Shown piece after piece: positions 51,955-60,838 of a stretch of DNA of 64,000 nt. This DNA is from Salinivibrio kushneri. GTDB taxonomy: Bacteria > Pseudomonadota > Gammaproteobacteria > Enterobacterales > Vibrionaceae. A program made the translations under genes and the position numbers. Under the pieces are notes generated by a model. It did not search any database and had not been told where the DNA came from. It saw only the letters and a program-made list of their open reading frames with translations. Numbering within the stretch: position 1 is the first letter of the stretch; every line of letters begins with the position of its first letter. The stretch lies in assembly GCF_027286325.1 (NCBI RefSeq), contig NZ_CP114588.1, positions 744,001 through 808,000 on the forward strand, given 5' to 3'.

Positions 51955-52305
51955 ATGCGGTTCAAGTTAATCATGGCGTTTATTGAAGATGCCAAAACCG
52001 ATGCGGTGCTCGATGCCGCCAGACAAGCCGGCGCTACCGGCGCCACTATTATTAACAACGCGCGTGGCGAAGGCTTGGTGAAAAAGAAAACCTTTTTAGG
52101 GCTGACGCTGGATGTGCAGCGAGACGTGGCCATCTTCCTGGTGGAAGAGCACTTATCACGCGCCATACTCGAAACCATTAATGACGTGGGCGAGTTTGAT
52201 GCCACCTCCGGCAGTGGCATTGCGGTGCAAATAGATGTGGAAGATGCCGTGGGCGTGGCCCACCAAATGCGAGAATTAACCGAAGTGGTGAAGGACGAGT
52301 TATGA
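51955..52305 (+). CDS. PII-like signalling protein
   Basis: 116 residues with the ferredoxin-like PII fold: KLIMAFIEDAKTDAVLDAARQAGATGATII, then the T-loop region ARGEGLVKKKTFLGLTLD and the VAIFLVEE strand, and the B/C-loop region SGSGIAVQIDVEDAVGV. The T-loop has no Tyr at the GlnB uridylylation position and is Lys-rich, so it is not a nitrogen-cascade GlnB/GlnK. It probably binds a nucleotide and controls the membrane proteins encoded just upstream (nine-base gap). Overlaps the CBS gene by four bases. Confidence 0.85.
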   Translation: MRFKLIMAFIEDAKTDAVLDAARQAGATGATIINNARGEGLVKKKTFLGLTLDVQRDVAIFLVEEHLSRAILETINDVGEFDATSGSGIAVQIDVEDAVGVAHQMRELTEVVKDEL

Positions 52306-52724
52306 AACAACATAAAACGGTAAGAGATGTGATGCATGCCCATGCCGTGTGTATTGATGGGCTCACCACGGTCGAAGAAGCAATCCGCATTGCACGCGAA
52401 CAAGAAGTGAAAGCGATTATCGTCAATAAACGCGATGAGCATGACGAATTCGGCATTGTGTTAATGAACGATATTGCCAAAAAAGTGCTCGCCAAAAACC
52501 GCGCGCCATCACGGGTGAATGTTTATGAAATTATGACCAAACCCGCGCTTAGCGTCTCCCCCAATATGAATGTGAAATACTGCGCCCGTTTATTCGAACG
52601 CTTCGGCATCAGCCGCGCTCCTGTTATCGAAAACGGCCAAGTCCTCGGTATGGTCAGTTATAACCTGATCGTGATCTACGGCATGCTCGCCGAAGAAGTA
52701 GAGAGCCAGCATAGGAAGGATTAG
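52302..52724 (+). CDS. CBS-pair protein
   Basis: 140 residues made of two CBS motifs: VRDVMHAHAVCIDGLTTVEE to MNDIAKKVL, and VYEIMTKPALSVSPNMNV to GMVSYNLIVI. CBS pairs bind adenine nucleotides such as AMP, ATP or SAM. Nothing else is in the protein, so it should act as a regulator, and its four-base overlap with the PII-like gene suggests the two sense energy or nucleotide state for the DUF1538 proteins. Last gene of the operon. Confidence 0.85.
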   Translation: MKQHKTVRDVMHAHAVCIDGLTTVEEAIRIAREQEVKAIIVNKRDEHDEFGIVLMNDIAKKVLAKNRAPSRVNVYEIMTKPALSVSPNMNVKYCARLFERFGISRAPVIENGQVLGMVSYNLIVIYGMLAEEVESQHRKD

Positions 52725-52748
52725 GGGAGTAGGTAGATGTTTTGTTTG

Positions 52749-52770
52749 GGAGTTGTTTGTGCACAACTCC
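52749..52770 (+). terminator. Weak terminator of the DUF1538/PII/CBS operon
   Basis: GGAGTTGT (52749-52756) pairs with ACAACTCC (52763-52770). Only a poor T-run follows (TTATGTT), so termination may be partial. It marks the border of the AT-rich cassette. Confidence 0.45.
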
Positions 52771-52877
52771 TTATGTTAGCGGATATATACGCTATTTATA
52801 AATGTTACTCTTTGACTGACTTCATCTAATAGATTTACTATTACATATTAAGTTTATCAATTCAGTGATGAGTCTAA

Positions 52878-54071
52878 ATGGCAACTATACCCTTAAACGA
52901 GATCTACCAACACAAACTCAACTTTCTTATCGGTGCGGGAGCCTCCAGTGGTTTATTCCCGACTCTATGGTTGCCTCTCAAAGACTCTGACAATGACAAA
53001 AATAATGAAACGATTGAAACGCTCGCAACTAAGCTAGATAACCTTGGGGAGAAGTATAAAAGTCATCATGCTTTGCTGTTTATGTACTATTACGAAAATA
53101 TTATAAAGCCAGTGTGTGATTTTCATCTTGTCGATATTCGTATTCCTCATGATGATGAATGTACGAACGACGAGCAGTGTGAAGTCTGTAAAAAAATAGA
53201 GCGAAGAAAAGGTGTTATCAAAAATTATGCGACTTTCATTGACTCTATAGTAAGGCTGTTGCAACAGAAAAGTGACTTTCAAAGGCGTTGTAACCTTTTT
53301 ACTACTAACTACGATGGCTGTGTACCATTAGTAGCAGACAAACTGATTAAGAAAGGGAATCTTGAATTCCACATCAATGACGGTTCAAGTGGCTTCCTCG
53401 AAAGAACGCTATCAGCGCGAAACTTTAATAATTACGTATGTCAATCAGGGATATTTGGACGAAACTCATCTGATATTCCACAAATCAACTTTATCAATCT
53501 ACATGGCTCTGTTTATTGGCGTAAATCAAGGGATACTATAAAGGTAGAATACAACTCCCTTGATACTGCCGTTGTCATTCCTGAGCAAGCTAGAGAAAGC
53601 CTTGATGAACTCAGTAAAATACTAAACAATGAAAACAAAACAACACAAGATTTACTAGGCCTTAATGTGGAGATTAGTGAAGAAGTTCGAAATGAATTTT
53701 GGGAGTCTTACTATAGACTTCCTATTGTAAATCCAACTAAGTGGAAGTTTCACGAGACCGTCTTTGAAGAGCATTATTACCAAATGCTTCGATTGCTTAG
53801 CTATCGTTTGGAAGAGAAAAATTCAATTTTAATTAGCTTTGCTTTTTCATTCGCTGATGAACACATCCGTAACTTGATTAAACGTTCACTGTCTAACAGC
53901 ACTCTACAAGTATTCGTTTGCTGCTTTAATGACAAAGAGCATGAAACTATGCATAGGTACTTTAGTGGTTATAAAAACGTCACACTAATAAAGTTCGACG
54001 GTGAAAATTTAGATTTCACTAAATTCAACAAAGCAGTATTCAATGCTGACTTGCTCAGGGATGATGTCTAA
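52878..54071 (+). CDS. SIR2-family NADase of a SIR2-HerA defence system
   Basis: 397 residues. SIR2 motifs: FLIGAGASSG (residues 16-25), FTTNYD (about 139-144), the catalytic-type His in INLHGSVYW (about 211-219) and a late SFAFSFADEHI typical of SIR2_2 defence proteins. In SIR2-HerA systems the SIR2 protein destroys NAD+ or cuts DNA on phage infection, halting growth. Between these motifs is a Cys-rich insert (CTNDEQCEVCKK), perhaps a metal site. The codon use is AT-rich and unlike the neighbours, a sign of transfer. herA starts at the base after its stop. Confidence 0.88.
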   Translation: MATIPLNEIYQHKLNFLIGAGASSGLFPTLWLPLKDSDNDKNNETIETLATKLDNLGEKYKSHHALLFMYYYENIIKPVCDFHLVDIRIPHDDECTNDEQCEVCKKIERRKGVIKNYATFIDSIVRLLQQKSDFQRRCNLFTTNYDGCVPLVADKLIKKGNLEFHINDGSSGFLERTLSARNFNNYVCQSGIFGRNSSDIPQINFINLHGSVYWRKSRDTIKVEYNSLDTAVVIPEQARESLDELSKILNNENKTTQDLLGLNVEISEEVRNEFWESYYRLPIVNPTKWKFHETVFEEHYYQMLRLLSYRLEEKNSILISFAFSFADEHIRNLIKRSLSNSTLQVFVCCFNDKEHETMHRYFSGYKNVTLIKFDGENLDFTKFNKAVFNADLLRDDV

Positions 54072-55877
54072 ATGAGCATTAACGTAGGTGAAGTCATTGC
54101 GGTTCGTGGTACTCAAGTCACTCTACGCATCTATGATGAATCAAGCTTGGAAACTATGTTTCACGATGGAAAGAAGTACAAAGGTGTTTCTATACGTGAA
54201 TACATCGGCATTAAGCGTGGTTTCTGTCTAATCGTTTGTGTCGTTGAAGGTGAATATCTAGATGAGAAACGATTTGAGCTAGACGACACCAAGATCCAAT
54301 ACATCCGTAAGGTAGAAGCAAAACCAATAGGTTACTTTGAACAAGGTAATTTCAAAGACGGCATCAAACTCATGCCAATGATCAAAGATCAGGCCTATCT
54401 ACTTAATGAAAGTCAGGTTATAAAAGTCTTTAGTCAGGAAAACGATGGAAAGTTCAAGATTGGTACGATGCTTAAAGAAGAACTTCCTGTATTCCTCCCT
54501 TGGAATAAGATCTTTAATAGTCATATTGGCATTTTCGGTAACACTGGAAGCGGTAAGTCAAACACGCTTACAAAACTATACGCTGAATTATTCACTAACT
54601 TTGAAGATAATCTGAAAGAAAAGAGTCAGTTTCTACTAGTTGATTTTAACGGTGAATACACTGGCAACCAGCTTATTAAAAATGCTGATAACAAGAATTC
54701 ATTCAAGCTGAGTACTGGAAAGAAAGCTGGAGATAAACTTCCTTTGGCAAGCGCTCAGTTGTGGAACACTGAAATCTTAGCACTACTATTTCAAGCAACT
54801 GCCAACACACAAACACCATTCATAAATCGAGTGATTGAAGGAAGAAATAAGTACAAGAATTTAGCGAGTAGCATAAAGAATTATGTTAAAAAAACTTTCG
54901 AATTATGCTTCGTGACAACTGCACACAACAATGAATCCTTAATTCATCTTAAAGTAATAGCAAAGCATCTCCAACACGAACCACTTATTCAGAAGCTAAA
55001 CCAAGTTGGTTGGCGTAACGACAAGTTTGTAATAGATATTGGGCCTTATGAAAGTTGGATATGGTTTGGCAAACAGGAGTCTTTTGATGTCCACATAGCA
55101 CCACTCATAGATAGAATTAATCTTACGGAAATTGATGAGTTTGACGAGTTAATAGTCCGTATTAACGTTCAACTTCTTAGAGATCTTTTGCGCGGACACA
55201 TTCAATTTGAGCACATCCAACCTCTATTGAAGAGAGTCGAAAGCTCCGTTTACGATTTAAGAAAAATTTTCACAGTACAAGACACTATCGACGCTGATTT
55301 TGAATTACTAAACGTCATATCGCTAAGGGACTGTAATCAGGATGTAAAGAAAGTTGTTCCGTTGTTACTTGCCAAAATGTTTTATCAAAGTCATCGTGAT
55401 AGCGTGAAAGCCCCACCAGACAAAACTTTGCACTTCATAATTGATGAAGCGCATAACATTTTGTCACATCAATCAAATCGTGAACGAGAAATATGGAAAG
55501 ATTACAGACTAGAGATGTTTGAGGAGATAATTAAAGAAGGACGTAAGTTTGGAATCTACCTTACTTTGTCTAGTCAAAGACCCGCAGACATATCACCAAC
55601 AATAATGTCACAATTGCATAACTTCTTTATTCATAGGCTAGTGAACGATAGAGATTTGTTCCTTATCGACAACACAATAAGCACATTAGATAAAATGTCT
55701 AAGAGCCTGATACCAAACCTATCCAAAGGTGCATGTGTTGTTACTGGTACAGCCTTCGATTTACCAATAGTCATGCAGGTTGAATATATCGAGAACAAAG
55801 GAAGTCGACCTGATAGTGATGACGTTGACCTCGTTGAGCTATGGGGACTTAACGAGGAGAGGAATAACGAAGATTAA
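54072..55877 (+). CDS. herA: HerA-like ATPase of a SIR2-HerA defence system
   Basis: 601 residues. N-terminal HAS-barrel region (MSINVGEVIAVRGTQVTLRI), then a HerA/FtsK-type ATPase with Walker A FGNTGSGKSNT (about residue 155) and Walker B LHFIIDEAHNIL (about 453), an arginine-bearing sensor region SSQRPADISPTIMSQL and HRLVNDRD. HerA proteins form hexamers; in these systems they assemble with SIR2 into large complexes and set its activity. AT-rich like its partner. Full length and uninterrupted. Confidence 0.88.
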   Translation: MSINVGEVIAVRGTQVTLRIYDESSLETMFHDGKKYKGVSIREYIGIKRGFCLIVCVVEGEYLDEKRFELDDTKIQYIRKVEAKPIGYFEQGNFKDGIKLMPMIKDQAYLLNESQVIKVFSQENDGKFKIGTMLKEELPVFLPWNKIFNSHIGIFGNTGSGKSNTLTKLYAELFTNFEDNLKEKSQFLLVDFNGEYTGNQLIKNADNKNSFKLSTGKKAGDKLPLASAQLWNTEILALLFQATANTQTPFINRVIEGRNKYKNLASSIKNYVKKTFELCFVTTAHNNESLIHLKVIAKHLQHEPLIQKLNQVGWRNDKFVIDIGPYESWIWFGKQESFDVHIAPLIDRINLTEIDEFDELIVRINVQLLRDLLRGHIQFEHIQPLLKRVESSVYDLRKIFTVQDTIDADFELLNVISLRDCNQDVKKVVPLLLAKMFYQSHRDSVKAPPDKTLHFIIDEAHNILSHQSNREREIWKDYRLEMFEEIIKEGRKFGIYLTLSSQRPADISPTIMSQLHNFFIHRLVNDRDLFLIDNTISTLDKMSKSLIPNLSKGACVVTGTAFDLPIVMQVEYIENKGSRPDSDDVDLVELWGLNEERNNED

Positions 55878-55890
55878 GCCATTATTAAAA

Positions 55891-55911
55891 AGCCGCCAGT
55901 TATTGGCGGCT
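55891..55911 (+). terminator. herA terminator
   Basis: AGCCGCCA (55891-55898) pairs with TGGCGGCT (55904-55911), loop of five bases; a short A/T stretch follows and a run of A precedes. Confidence 0.7.
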
Positions 55912-56189
55912 ATTGCTATATCTTTTCCATGTGAGCATCGGGTACTGTAGTGGATGAGTAAAATTGGCCACTAGATAAGAGATTTTGCAATGCCTTGAAT
56001 AATCCGTTATATGCTAATTTAGCAAAAATAATAATAAGGCATTGTCCATTGCCAAGCCATAATGACGTCCGACTTATCCTTTTCGTGTCACTCCACTCAA
56101 AACCCGAATTATTTAGTGCGGGCTTGTTCATTTCACAGTATGGCCAGCTGAGTGACATTCTAAATTTGATAGCAGCACCGCAATAGCCA
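55912..56189. other. Gene-free scar region after the defence cassette
   Basis: About 280 AT-rich bases. Short ORFs on both strands (55995-56186 plus, 55916-56158 minus) have no recognisable domain, no good ribosome binding site and overlap each other. The stretch may be debris from the insertion that brought in the cassette or the antitoxin remnant, but I see no clear inverted repeats or transposase motifs. Confidence 0.3.
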
Positions 56190-56482
56190 CTATGACTTCA
56201 CTGACTTCGAACCACCAAGCCTCAACTCCATCCCTAACGCATTCACAATCGCGATCAGTGCCTTGAGGGATTGCCTTTTTGGCTGAGAGTACGGTAGAGC
56301 GTTTCTCGTGAAAGACCGGTTTGCTTATCAATATCAGCTATTCCTTTGGCACGTGCGATCACACCCAACGCATCGGCGATAAATGCGGGATCGCCCGTTT
56401 GCACCGCTTCGTCTAAGTAAGCTTGAAGTACTTCTTGGTTGTCCAAGAACTCTGCTGGGTCAAATGGGGGTGTCGTTATCAT
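56190..56482 (-). pseudogene. Frameshifted HigA-type antitoxin (TIGR02684-like)
   Basis: The reading from 56482 gives FDPAEFLDNQEVLQAYLDEA, TGDPAFIADALGVIARAKG and DKQTGLSRETLYRTLSQKGNP, the pattern of the addiction-module antidote family, then stops at 56255 after 75 residues. The missing C-terminal end continues in another frame: LKALIAIVNALGMELRLGG followed by a stop at 56190. A small deletion after the GNP motif therefore broke the gene. No partner toxin gene is visible upstream on the same strand, so this looks like the remains of a toxin-antitoxin module. Confidence 0.7.
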
Positions 56483-56589
56483 CGGTAACCGCTATCACGT
56501 TTAGCGCTCTACCGTGATTTGTTTGCGCCATTCCGTCAGCCTGCCAGTAACTCACAATGTCTCTTTTTGCTGTTTTTATGTCGCTTAGT

Positions 56590-56602
56590 GTCAAGTTTTG
56601 AC
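56590..56602 (+). promoter_or_regulatory. Inverted repeat upstream of the carnitine operon
   Basis: GTCAA (56590-56594), three bases, TTGAC (56598-56602), 54 bases before the first gene. The right arm could double as a -35 TTGACG, but the -10 at 17 bases is poor, as expected of an activator-dependent promoter. A candidate site for the CdhR-like regulator. Confidence 0.35.
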
Positions 56603-56655
56603 GCTGTATTCCCGACACACTGTGGCCAGTTTAATCAAGCGACAAGAGGCCGAAC

Positions 56656-57567
56656 ATGAATCGCAGCGTCATTCTTACCTGCGCCGTTACCGGTGCGGGC
56701 GATACCACGGGCAAAAACCCCAATGTGCCAATTACGCCAAAACAGATTGCCGACAACTGTATTGAGGCGGCGCGTGCTGGTGCCAGTGTCGCTCATATTC
56801 ACGTGCGTGACCCTGAAACAGGCGGCATTAGCCACAATATTGATCACTTCCGTGAGGTGATGGAGCGCGTTCGCGAATCAGACGTCGATATTGTCATGAA
56901 TATCACTGGCGGTGGCGGCGGTGATTGGGTGCCGGATGCCCAAGACCCAAGCCGTGGTGGCCCGGGCACCGATATGCAAACCCCAGCCGAGCGTCATGCG
57001 CCAGTGGGCGAGCTATTGCCTGAGCTGTGTACCCTAGATTGCGGCAGCCTGAACTTTGGCGACATGGTGTACATCAACACTGCTGACTGGCTACGTGAGC
57101 AAGCCCGTATGGTGCAGGCTGCTGGCGTGAAAGCCGAGCTGGAGTGCTTTGACTTAGGCCATGTTTGGTTTGCCCGCCAGCTACAAAAAGAAGGTTTGCT
57201 TGAGGGCGATCCGTTGTTTCAGCTTTGCTTAGGCATTCCGTGGGGCGCGGAAGCAGACACCGAAACCATGCTGGCCATGCGCAATAAGTTGCCCGAAAAC
57301 GCCAACTGGGCGGCGTTTGGAATTGGTCGTCATCAGATGCCGATGGTGGCGCAAGCCATGTTGCTGGGTGGCCATGCGCGCGTGGGCTTGGAAGATAACC
57401 TCTATTTAGAAAAAGGGGTAATGGCGACCAACGGTGGCTTGGTAGAAAAGGCGAGCACCATTATTGAAAACCTTGGTGGTCGCATTATGACACCCGCACA
57501 AACGCGCGCCGCGCTGAAACTGGTTGACCCTAAGACGGGCAAGCCGGTTGAAGGAGGTGACCAATGA
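56656..57567 (+). CDS. BKACE-family (DUF849) dehydrocarnitine cleavage enzyme
   Basis: 303 residues. DUF849 enzymes join a beta-keto acid with acetyl-CoA and split it; beside carnitine dehydrogenase the substrate should be 3-dehydrocarnitine, giving betainyl-CoA and acetoacetate. The zinc His pair is His47/His49 in [13 protein letters not shown], and [23 protein letters not shown], and the late [13 protein letters not shown] are family motifs. An AAGAGG site precedes the start. It overlaps the next gene by four bases (ATGA). Confidence 0.9.
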   Translation: MNRSVILTCAVTGAGDTTGKNPNVPITPKQIADNCIEAARAGASVAHIHVRDPETGGISHNIDHFREVMERVRESDVDIVMNITGGGGGDWVPDAQDPSRGGPGTDMQTPAERHAPVGELLPELCTLDCGSLNFGDMVYINTADWLREQARMVQAAGVKAELECFDLGHVWFARQLQKEGLLEGDPLFQLCLGIPWGAEADTETMLAMRNKLPENANWAAFGIGRHQMPMVAQAMLLGGHARVGLEDNLYLEKGVMATNGGLVEKASTIIENLGGRIMTPAQTRAALKLVDPKTGKPVEGGDQ

Positions 57568-58520
57568 GCAAGCAGTTAGCGGTTATCGGCACCGGTGTGA
57601 TTGGTAATGGCTGGATTGCGCGTGCTTTGGCGCAAGGTTGGGACGTGGTTGCCTATGACCCTGACCCACAAGCGCCCACTCGCACCCGTGCCTTTGTGGC
57701 CAATGCCTGGCCATCGTTAGAAAAACTCGGGCTCGCCGACGGCGCAGATCCTGCCCGGTTAACCTTTGTCGATAGCCTTGAGCAGGCGGTGAAAGAGGCC
57801 GATCTGATCCAAGAGAATGTGCCGGAGCGCATCGATATTAAGCGTGAGACCTTGGCGGCGATTGATGCTGCCGCGGCGCCAAGCGCGATTATTGGCTCAT
57901 CGACCTCTGGCTTTAAACCCACTGAGCTGCAGACGGATTGCCATAACCACCCAGGGCGGGTGATGGTGGCGCATCCATTCAATCCGGTGTACTTGCTGCC
58001 GCTAGTCGAACTAGTCGGCGGCGAAGCCACTCAATCGGATCATATTGACTGCGCCCATGCACTTTACCAAGCGCTGGCAATGCGTCCCTTGGTGGTTAAG
58101 CGCGAAATCGAGGGGCATATTGCTGACCGCTTGATGGAAGCGCTATGGCGTGAAGCCTTGCACCTGGTGAACGACGGGGTGGCCACGACTGAAGAGATTG
58201 ATGCGGCAGTGGTTTATGGCTGTGGTCTGCGCTGGTCACTGATGGGCACCTTCTTAACCTTCCACTTGGCCGGTGGCGAGCAGGGCATGCGCCATATGCT
58301 AGAGCAGTTCGGCCCGGCGCTAAAACTGCCGTGGACCAAACTCGAAGCGCCAGAGCTCACCGATGAGCTGATTGATAAAGTGGTCGAAGGCTGTGAACAC
58401 CAAGCCGCGGGTCGTCCCGTCTCTGAGCTAGATCGTCGCCGTGATGCGTTTTTGGTCGAGCTTTTAGACTTGGCGCAGAAGTACTGGCCAGAGGCTGAAG
58501 GTTTGGAAGGGCGCATCTAA
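57564..58520 (+). CDS. lcdH: L-carnitine dehydrogenase
   Basis: 318 residues. 3-hydroxyacyl-CoA dehydrogenase-like enzyme oxidising L-carnitine to 3-dehydrocarnitine with NAD+. N-terminal Rossmann loop [31 protein letters not shown], the [13 protein letters not shown] segment and [17 protein letters not shown] with the catalytic-type His. Assigned by the match to known LcdH proteins and by its neighbours, a BKACE gene before and a thioesterase after, the pathway order. Stop overlaps the next start as TAATG. Confidence 0.9.
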   Translation: MSKQLAVIGTGVIGNGWIARALAQGWDVVAYDPDPQAPTRTRAFVANAWPSLEKLGLADGADPARLTFVDSLEQAVKEADLIQENVPERIDIKRETLAAIDAAAAPSAIIGSSTSGFKPTELQTDCHNHPGRVMVAHPFNPVYLLPLVELVGGEATQSDHIDCAHALYQALAMRPLVVKREIEGHIADRLMEALWREALHLVNDGVATTEEIDAAVVYGCGLRWSLMGTFLTFHLAGGEQGMRHMLEQFGPALKLPWTKLEAPELTDELIDKVVEGCEHQAAGRPVSELDRRRDAFLVELLDLAQKYWPEAEGLEGRI

Positions 58521-58981
58521 TGGCACTGTTAACGATAGACGTCGCGACCGAATGGGTCGATTATAACGGGCACATGAATGATGCCGAGTATGCGCGCGTG
58601 TTCTCGCTGGGTGTCGATGCGCTAATGGCCACCATTGGCTTGGATGACGCCGGCCGCACCCAGCATGGCTATACCATTTATACCCTAGAAACCCATTTGT
58701 GTTATCGACGTGAGGCGCATCAAGGCCAGACCTTGGTGGTCGACGTGACTGTGTTAGCGCGGGATCAAAAGCGCCTGCACGTGTTTATGCAAATGTGTGA
58801 TAGCCAAGGTGAGGTGCTGGCCACCAGCGAGCAGATGCTGATGGGCATCGATACGCAAACCGGTCGCCCCGCGCCGTTTCCGGATGCTGTCGCCAGCTTG
58901 ATTGAGCGGCTGCCTGCCGCATCCGACAATGAGTGGCCCCAGCTTGCTGGGCGTCGCATCGGCCTACCCAGTAGGCAGTGA
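58520..58981 (+). CDS. Hotdog thioesterase, predicted betainyl-CoA thioesterase
   Basis: 153 residues. Hotdog 4-hydroxybenzoyl-CoA thioesterase type: WVDYNGHMNDAEYARVFSLGVDALM carries the Asp-x-x-GH-x-N catalytic region (about residues 13-22; written in full it spans 12-36), followed by YTLETHLCYRREAHQGQ. In carnitine operons this enzyme frees glycine betaine from betainyl-CoA. Translationally coupled to lcdH by a one-base overlap. Substrate is inferred from context. Confidence 0.85.
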   Translation: MALLTIDVATEWVDYNGHMNDAEYARVFSLGVDALMATIGLDDAGRTQHGYTIYTLETHLCYRREAHQGQTLVVDVTVLARDQKRLHVFMQMCDSQGEVLATSEQMLMGIDTQTGRPAPFPDAVASLIERLPAASDNEWPQLAGRRIGLPSRQ

Positions 58982-59085
58982 GCGCGTCGTCACCGAGATG
59001 GTGAGCCATCATGAGGTCCCGCCCAGCAGAGCCTGGGCGGATTACGGGATCGCCGGCCCGACTTCCGGCTCAAGGAGGAATCATT
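58982..59085 (+). promoter_or_regulatory. Structured leader before the BCCT transporter gene
   Basis: Three hairpins in a row: TCACC/GGTGA (58990-58994 / 59000-59004), an eight-base stem CCGCCCAG/CTGGGCGG (59019-59026 / 59033-59040), and GCCGG/CCGGC (59052-59056 / 59065-59069), followed at once by a perfect AAGGAGG (59072-59078). CGGG at 59045 can pair with CCCG at 59057 instead of the third stem, so alternative folds exist. It may control BCCT translation within the operon; no known riboswitch class was recognised. Confidence 0.45.
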
Positions 59086-60762
59086 ATCGCTACTTCAACA
59101 CCCCCAAACTCACCCCAACGCGGTGACAGCCAGCAGGCTGCTACCTCGACCGATTATATGGTCACCGAGCTTGCGCAAGGTGGCTTCTTCCAAGGCATGC
59201 ACCGCGGCATGACCATTTGTTCAGCCGTATTGGTACTGGCGTTTGTATTGTTCACAGGATTTCAATCCGAGACGGCCAGTGTCTTGTTTGGCACCACGCG
59301 CACCTGGATTGAAAGTACCTTTAGTGGCTACTACCTGGTCACCGTGATGCTGCTATTGACCGTGTGCGGTTTTATCGTTTTCAGCAAGTATGGCAACGTG
59401 CGCCTCGGCCCTGATGACAGTCGCCCGGAGTTTAGTAACTTCTCCTGGTTCTCGATGCTGTTTTCTGCCGGCATTGGTATTGGCATCCTGTTTTTTGGGG
59501 TGGCCGAACCCATCTTTTATCTCGATAACACCGGTGGATTTGGTTACCCCAACAATCCCCACGCCGATATGGCGGGCGCGGCGGCCATTGGCTATGAGCG
59601 CGCGATCGATGCGCTGCGGGTCACCGTGTTCCACTGGGGGCTGCATGGCTGGGCCATCTATGTGATTGTCGGTATGTCGCTGGCGTATTTTGCCTACCGT
59701 AAGCAACTCCCTTTGGCCCTGCGCTCGGCGCTTTATCCTTTTATCGGTGATCGTATTTTCGGCGCCTGGGGCCATCTGTTTGACATCCTCGGGGTGCTGG
59801 GTTGCGTGTTTGGCGTGGCGACTTCACTCGGGCTTGGCGTGAGTCAAATGGCCGTGGGGCTGGAGCGCTTGATGGGTATCGCCTCTGGCTTATCGACCCA
59901 ACTGGTGTTGATTGCGGTAATTTCGTTTATCTCGATTGTCTCGGCGGTCTCTGGTGTGCGCCGCGGGATCCGTATTATCTCGCAGATGAATATTTGGGTG
60001 TCGGTGTTTGTGGTTGGCGTCTTTTTAATTGGCGGCCCCACACTGTGGCTGTTCGGCGCGTTTGGCGAGACCTTACTCGACTATGCGATTAACTTTATCC
60101 CGATGGGGCTGTGGTTTGCCGATGAGCCGGGTACGGTAGATTGGCAGCAGGCTTGGACTATTTTCTATTGGGGCTGGTGGCTTGCCTGGGCGCCGTTTGT
60201 AGGGTTGTTTATTGCGCGTATTTCCAAAGGGCGCACCTTGCGTGAGTTCGTGTTGGGGGTATTGTTTGTGCCTACCTTACTGATCTTTGTTTGGTTGGTG
60301 ATTTTTGGCGGCAATGCTATCTATCAAGAGCTGTATGCCAGTGGTGGTGTGGGCAGTGCCGGCATTATCGACTTGGTTAATGCTTGGGAGCTGCCAGCGG
60401 CCTTATTTGCGGCAGCTGATGGCATTGTCGGTACCGGGACGTTCGGCTGGATACTCTCGGCTCTGATGGTGTTCTTGCTGATGAGCTGGTTTGTGACCTC
60501 GTCGGACTCGGGCACCTTGGTGCTGACAACCATCTTATCTCTGGGTGACGAGGAGCCGCCGCGGCGTTTCCGTATTATCTGGGGCGTGGTAATTGGCTTG
60601 GTGGCGGCGACGCTGCTAATGGCCGGCGGCCTTAAGGCGCTACAGACGGCGTTGATCGCGGCAGCCTTGCCACTGAGCGTGGTGATCCTAGTGATGACTG
60701 CCGGGGTGCTGATCTCACTGTTTGGTGAATCGCGCCGCTCGCTAGTGGCGGCGAAAAAATAG
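59083..60762 (+). CDS. BCCT-family carnitine/betaine transporter
   Basis: About 559 residues with 12 hydrophobic segments. BCCT motifs: SMLFSAGIGIGILFFGVAEP, FHWGLHGWAIYVIVG, the Trp-rich YWGWWLAWAPFVGLFIARIS and SSDSGTLVLTT. Takes up quaternary amines; here carnitine is likely because of the operon. The start is unusual: a perfect AAGGAGG at 59072-59078 precedes no ATG, only ATT (59083) or ATC (59080, 59086). The first in-frame ATG after it is 59158 (534 residues) without a site; an ATG at 59011 lies before the hairpins. Confidence 0.85.
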   Translation: MIATSTPPNSPQRGDSQQAATSTDYMVTELAQGGFFQGMHRGMTICSAVLVLAFVLFTGFQSETASVLFGTTRTWIESTFSGYYLVTVMLLLTVCGFIVFSKYGNVRLGPDDSRPEFSNFSWFSMLFSAGIGIGILFFGVAEPIFYLDNTGGFGYPNNPHADMAGAAAIGYERAIDALRVTVFHWGLHGWAIYVIVGMSLAYFAYRKQLPLALRSALYPFIGDRIFGAWGHLFDILGVLGCVFGVATSLGLGVSQMAVGLERLMGIASGLSTQLVLIAVISFISIVSAVSGVRRGIRIISQMNIWVSVFVVGVFLIGGPTLWLFGAFGETLLDYAINFIPMGLWFADEPGTVDWQQAWTIFYWGWWLAWAPFVGLFIARISKGRTLREFVLGVLFVPTLLIFVWLVIFGGNAIYQELYASGGVGSAGIIDLVNAWELPAALFAAADGIVGTGTFGWILSALMVFLLMSWFVTSSDSGTLVLTTILSLGDEEPPRRFRIIWGVVIGLVAATLLMAGGLKALQTALIAAALPLSVVILVMTAGVLISLFGESRRSLVAAKK

Positions 60763-60838
60763 CGATTCGCCAAAAAGTAGCGGGCTGCCCAAAAAGAGTG
60801 GCTTAGGGCGTCGCCTTGTGACGCTTTGAACGCGATAT

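Noticed and set aside
55916..56186. Overlapping 60-80 codon ORFs on both strands after herA
   Set aside because: No recognisable domain, no ribosome binding site, mutual overlap; treated as non-coding scar.
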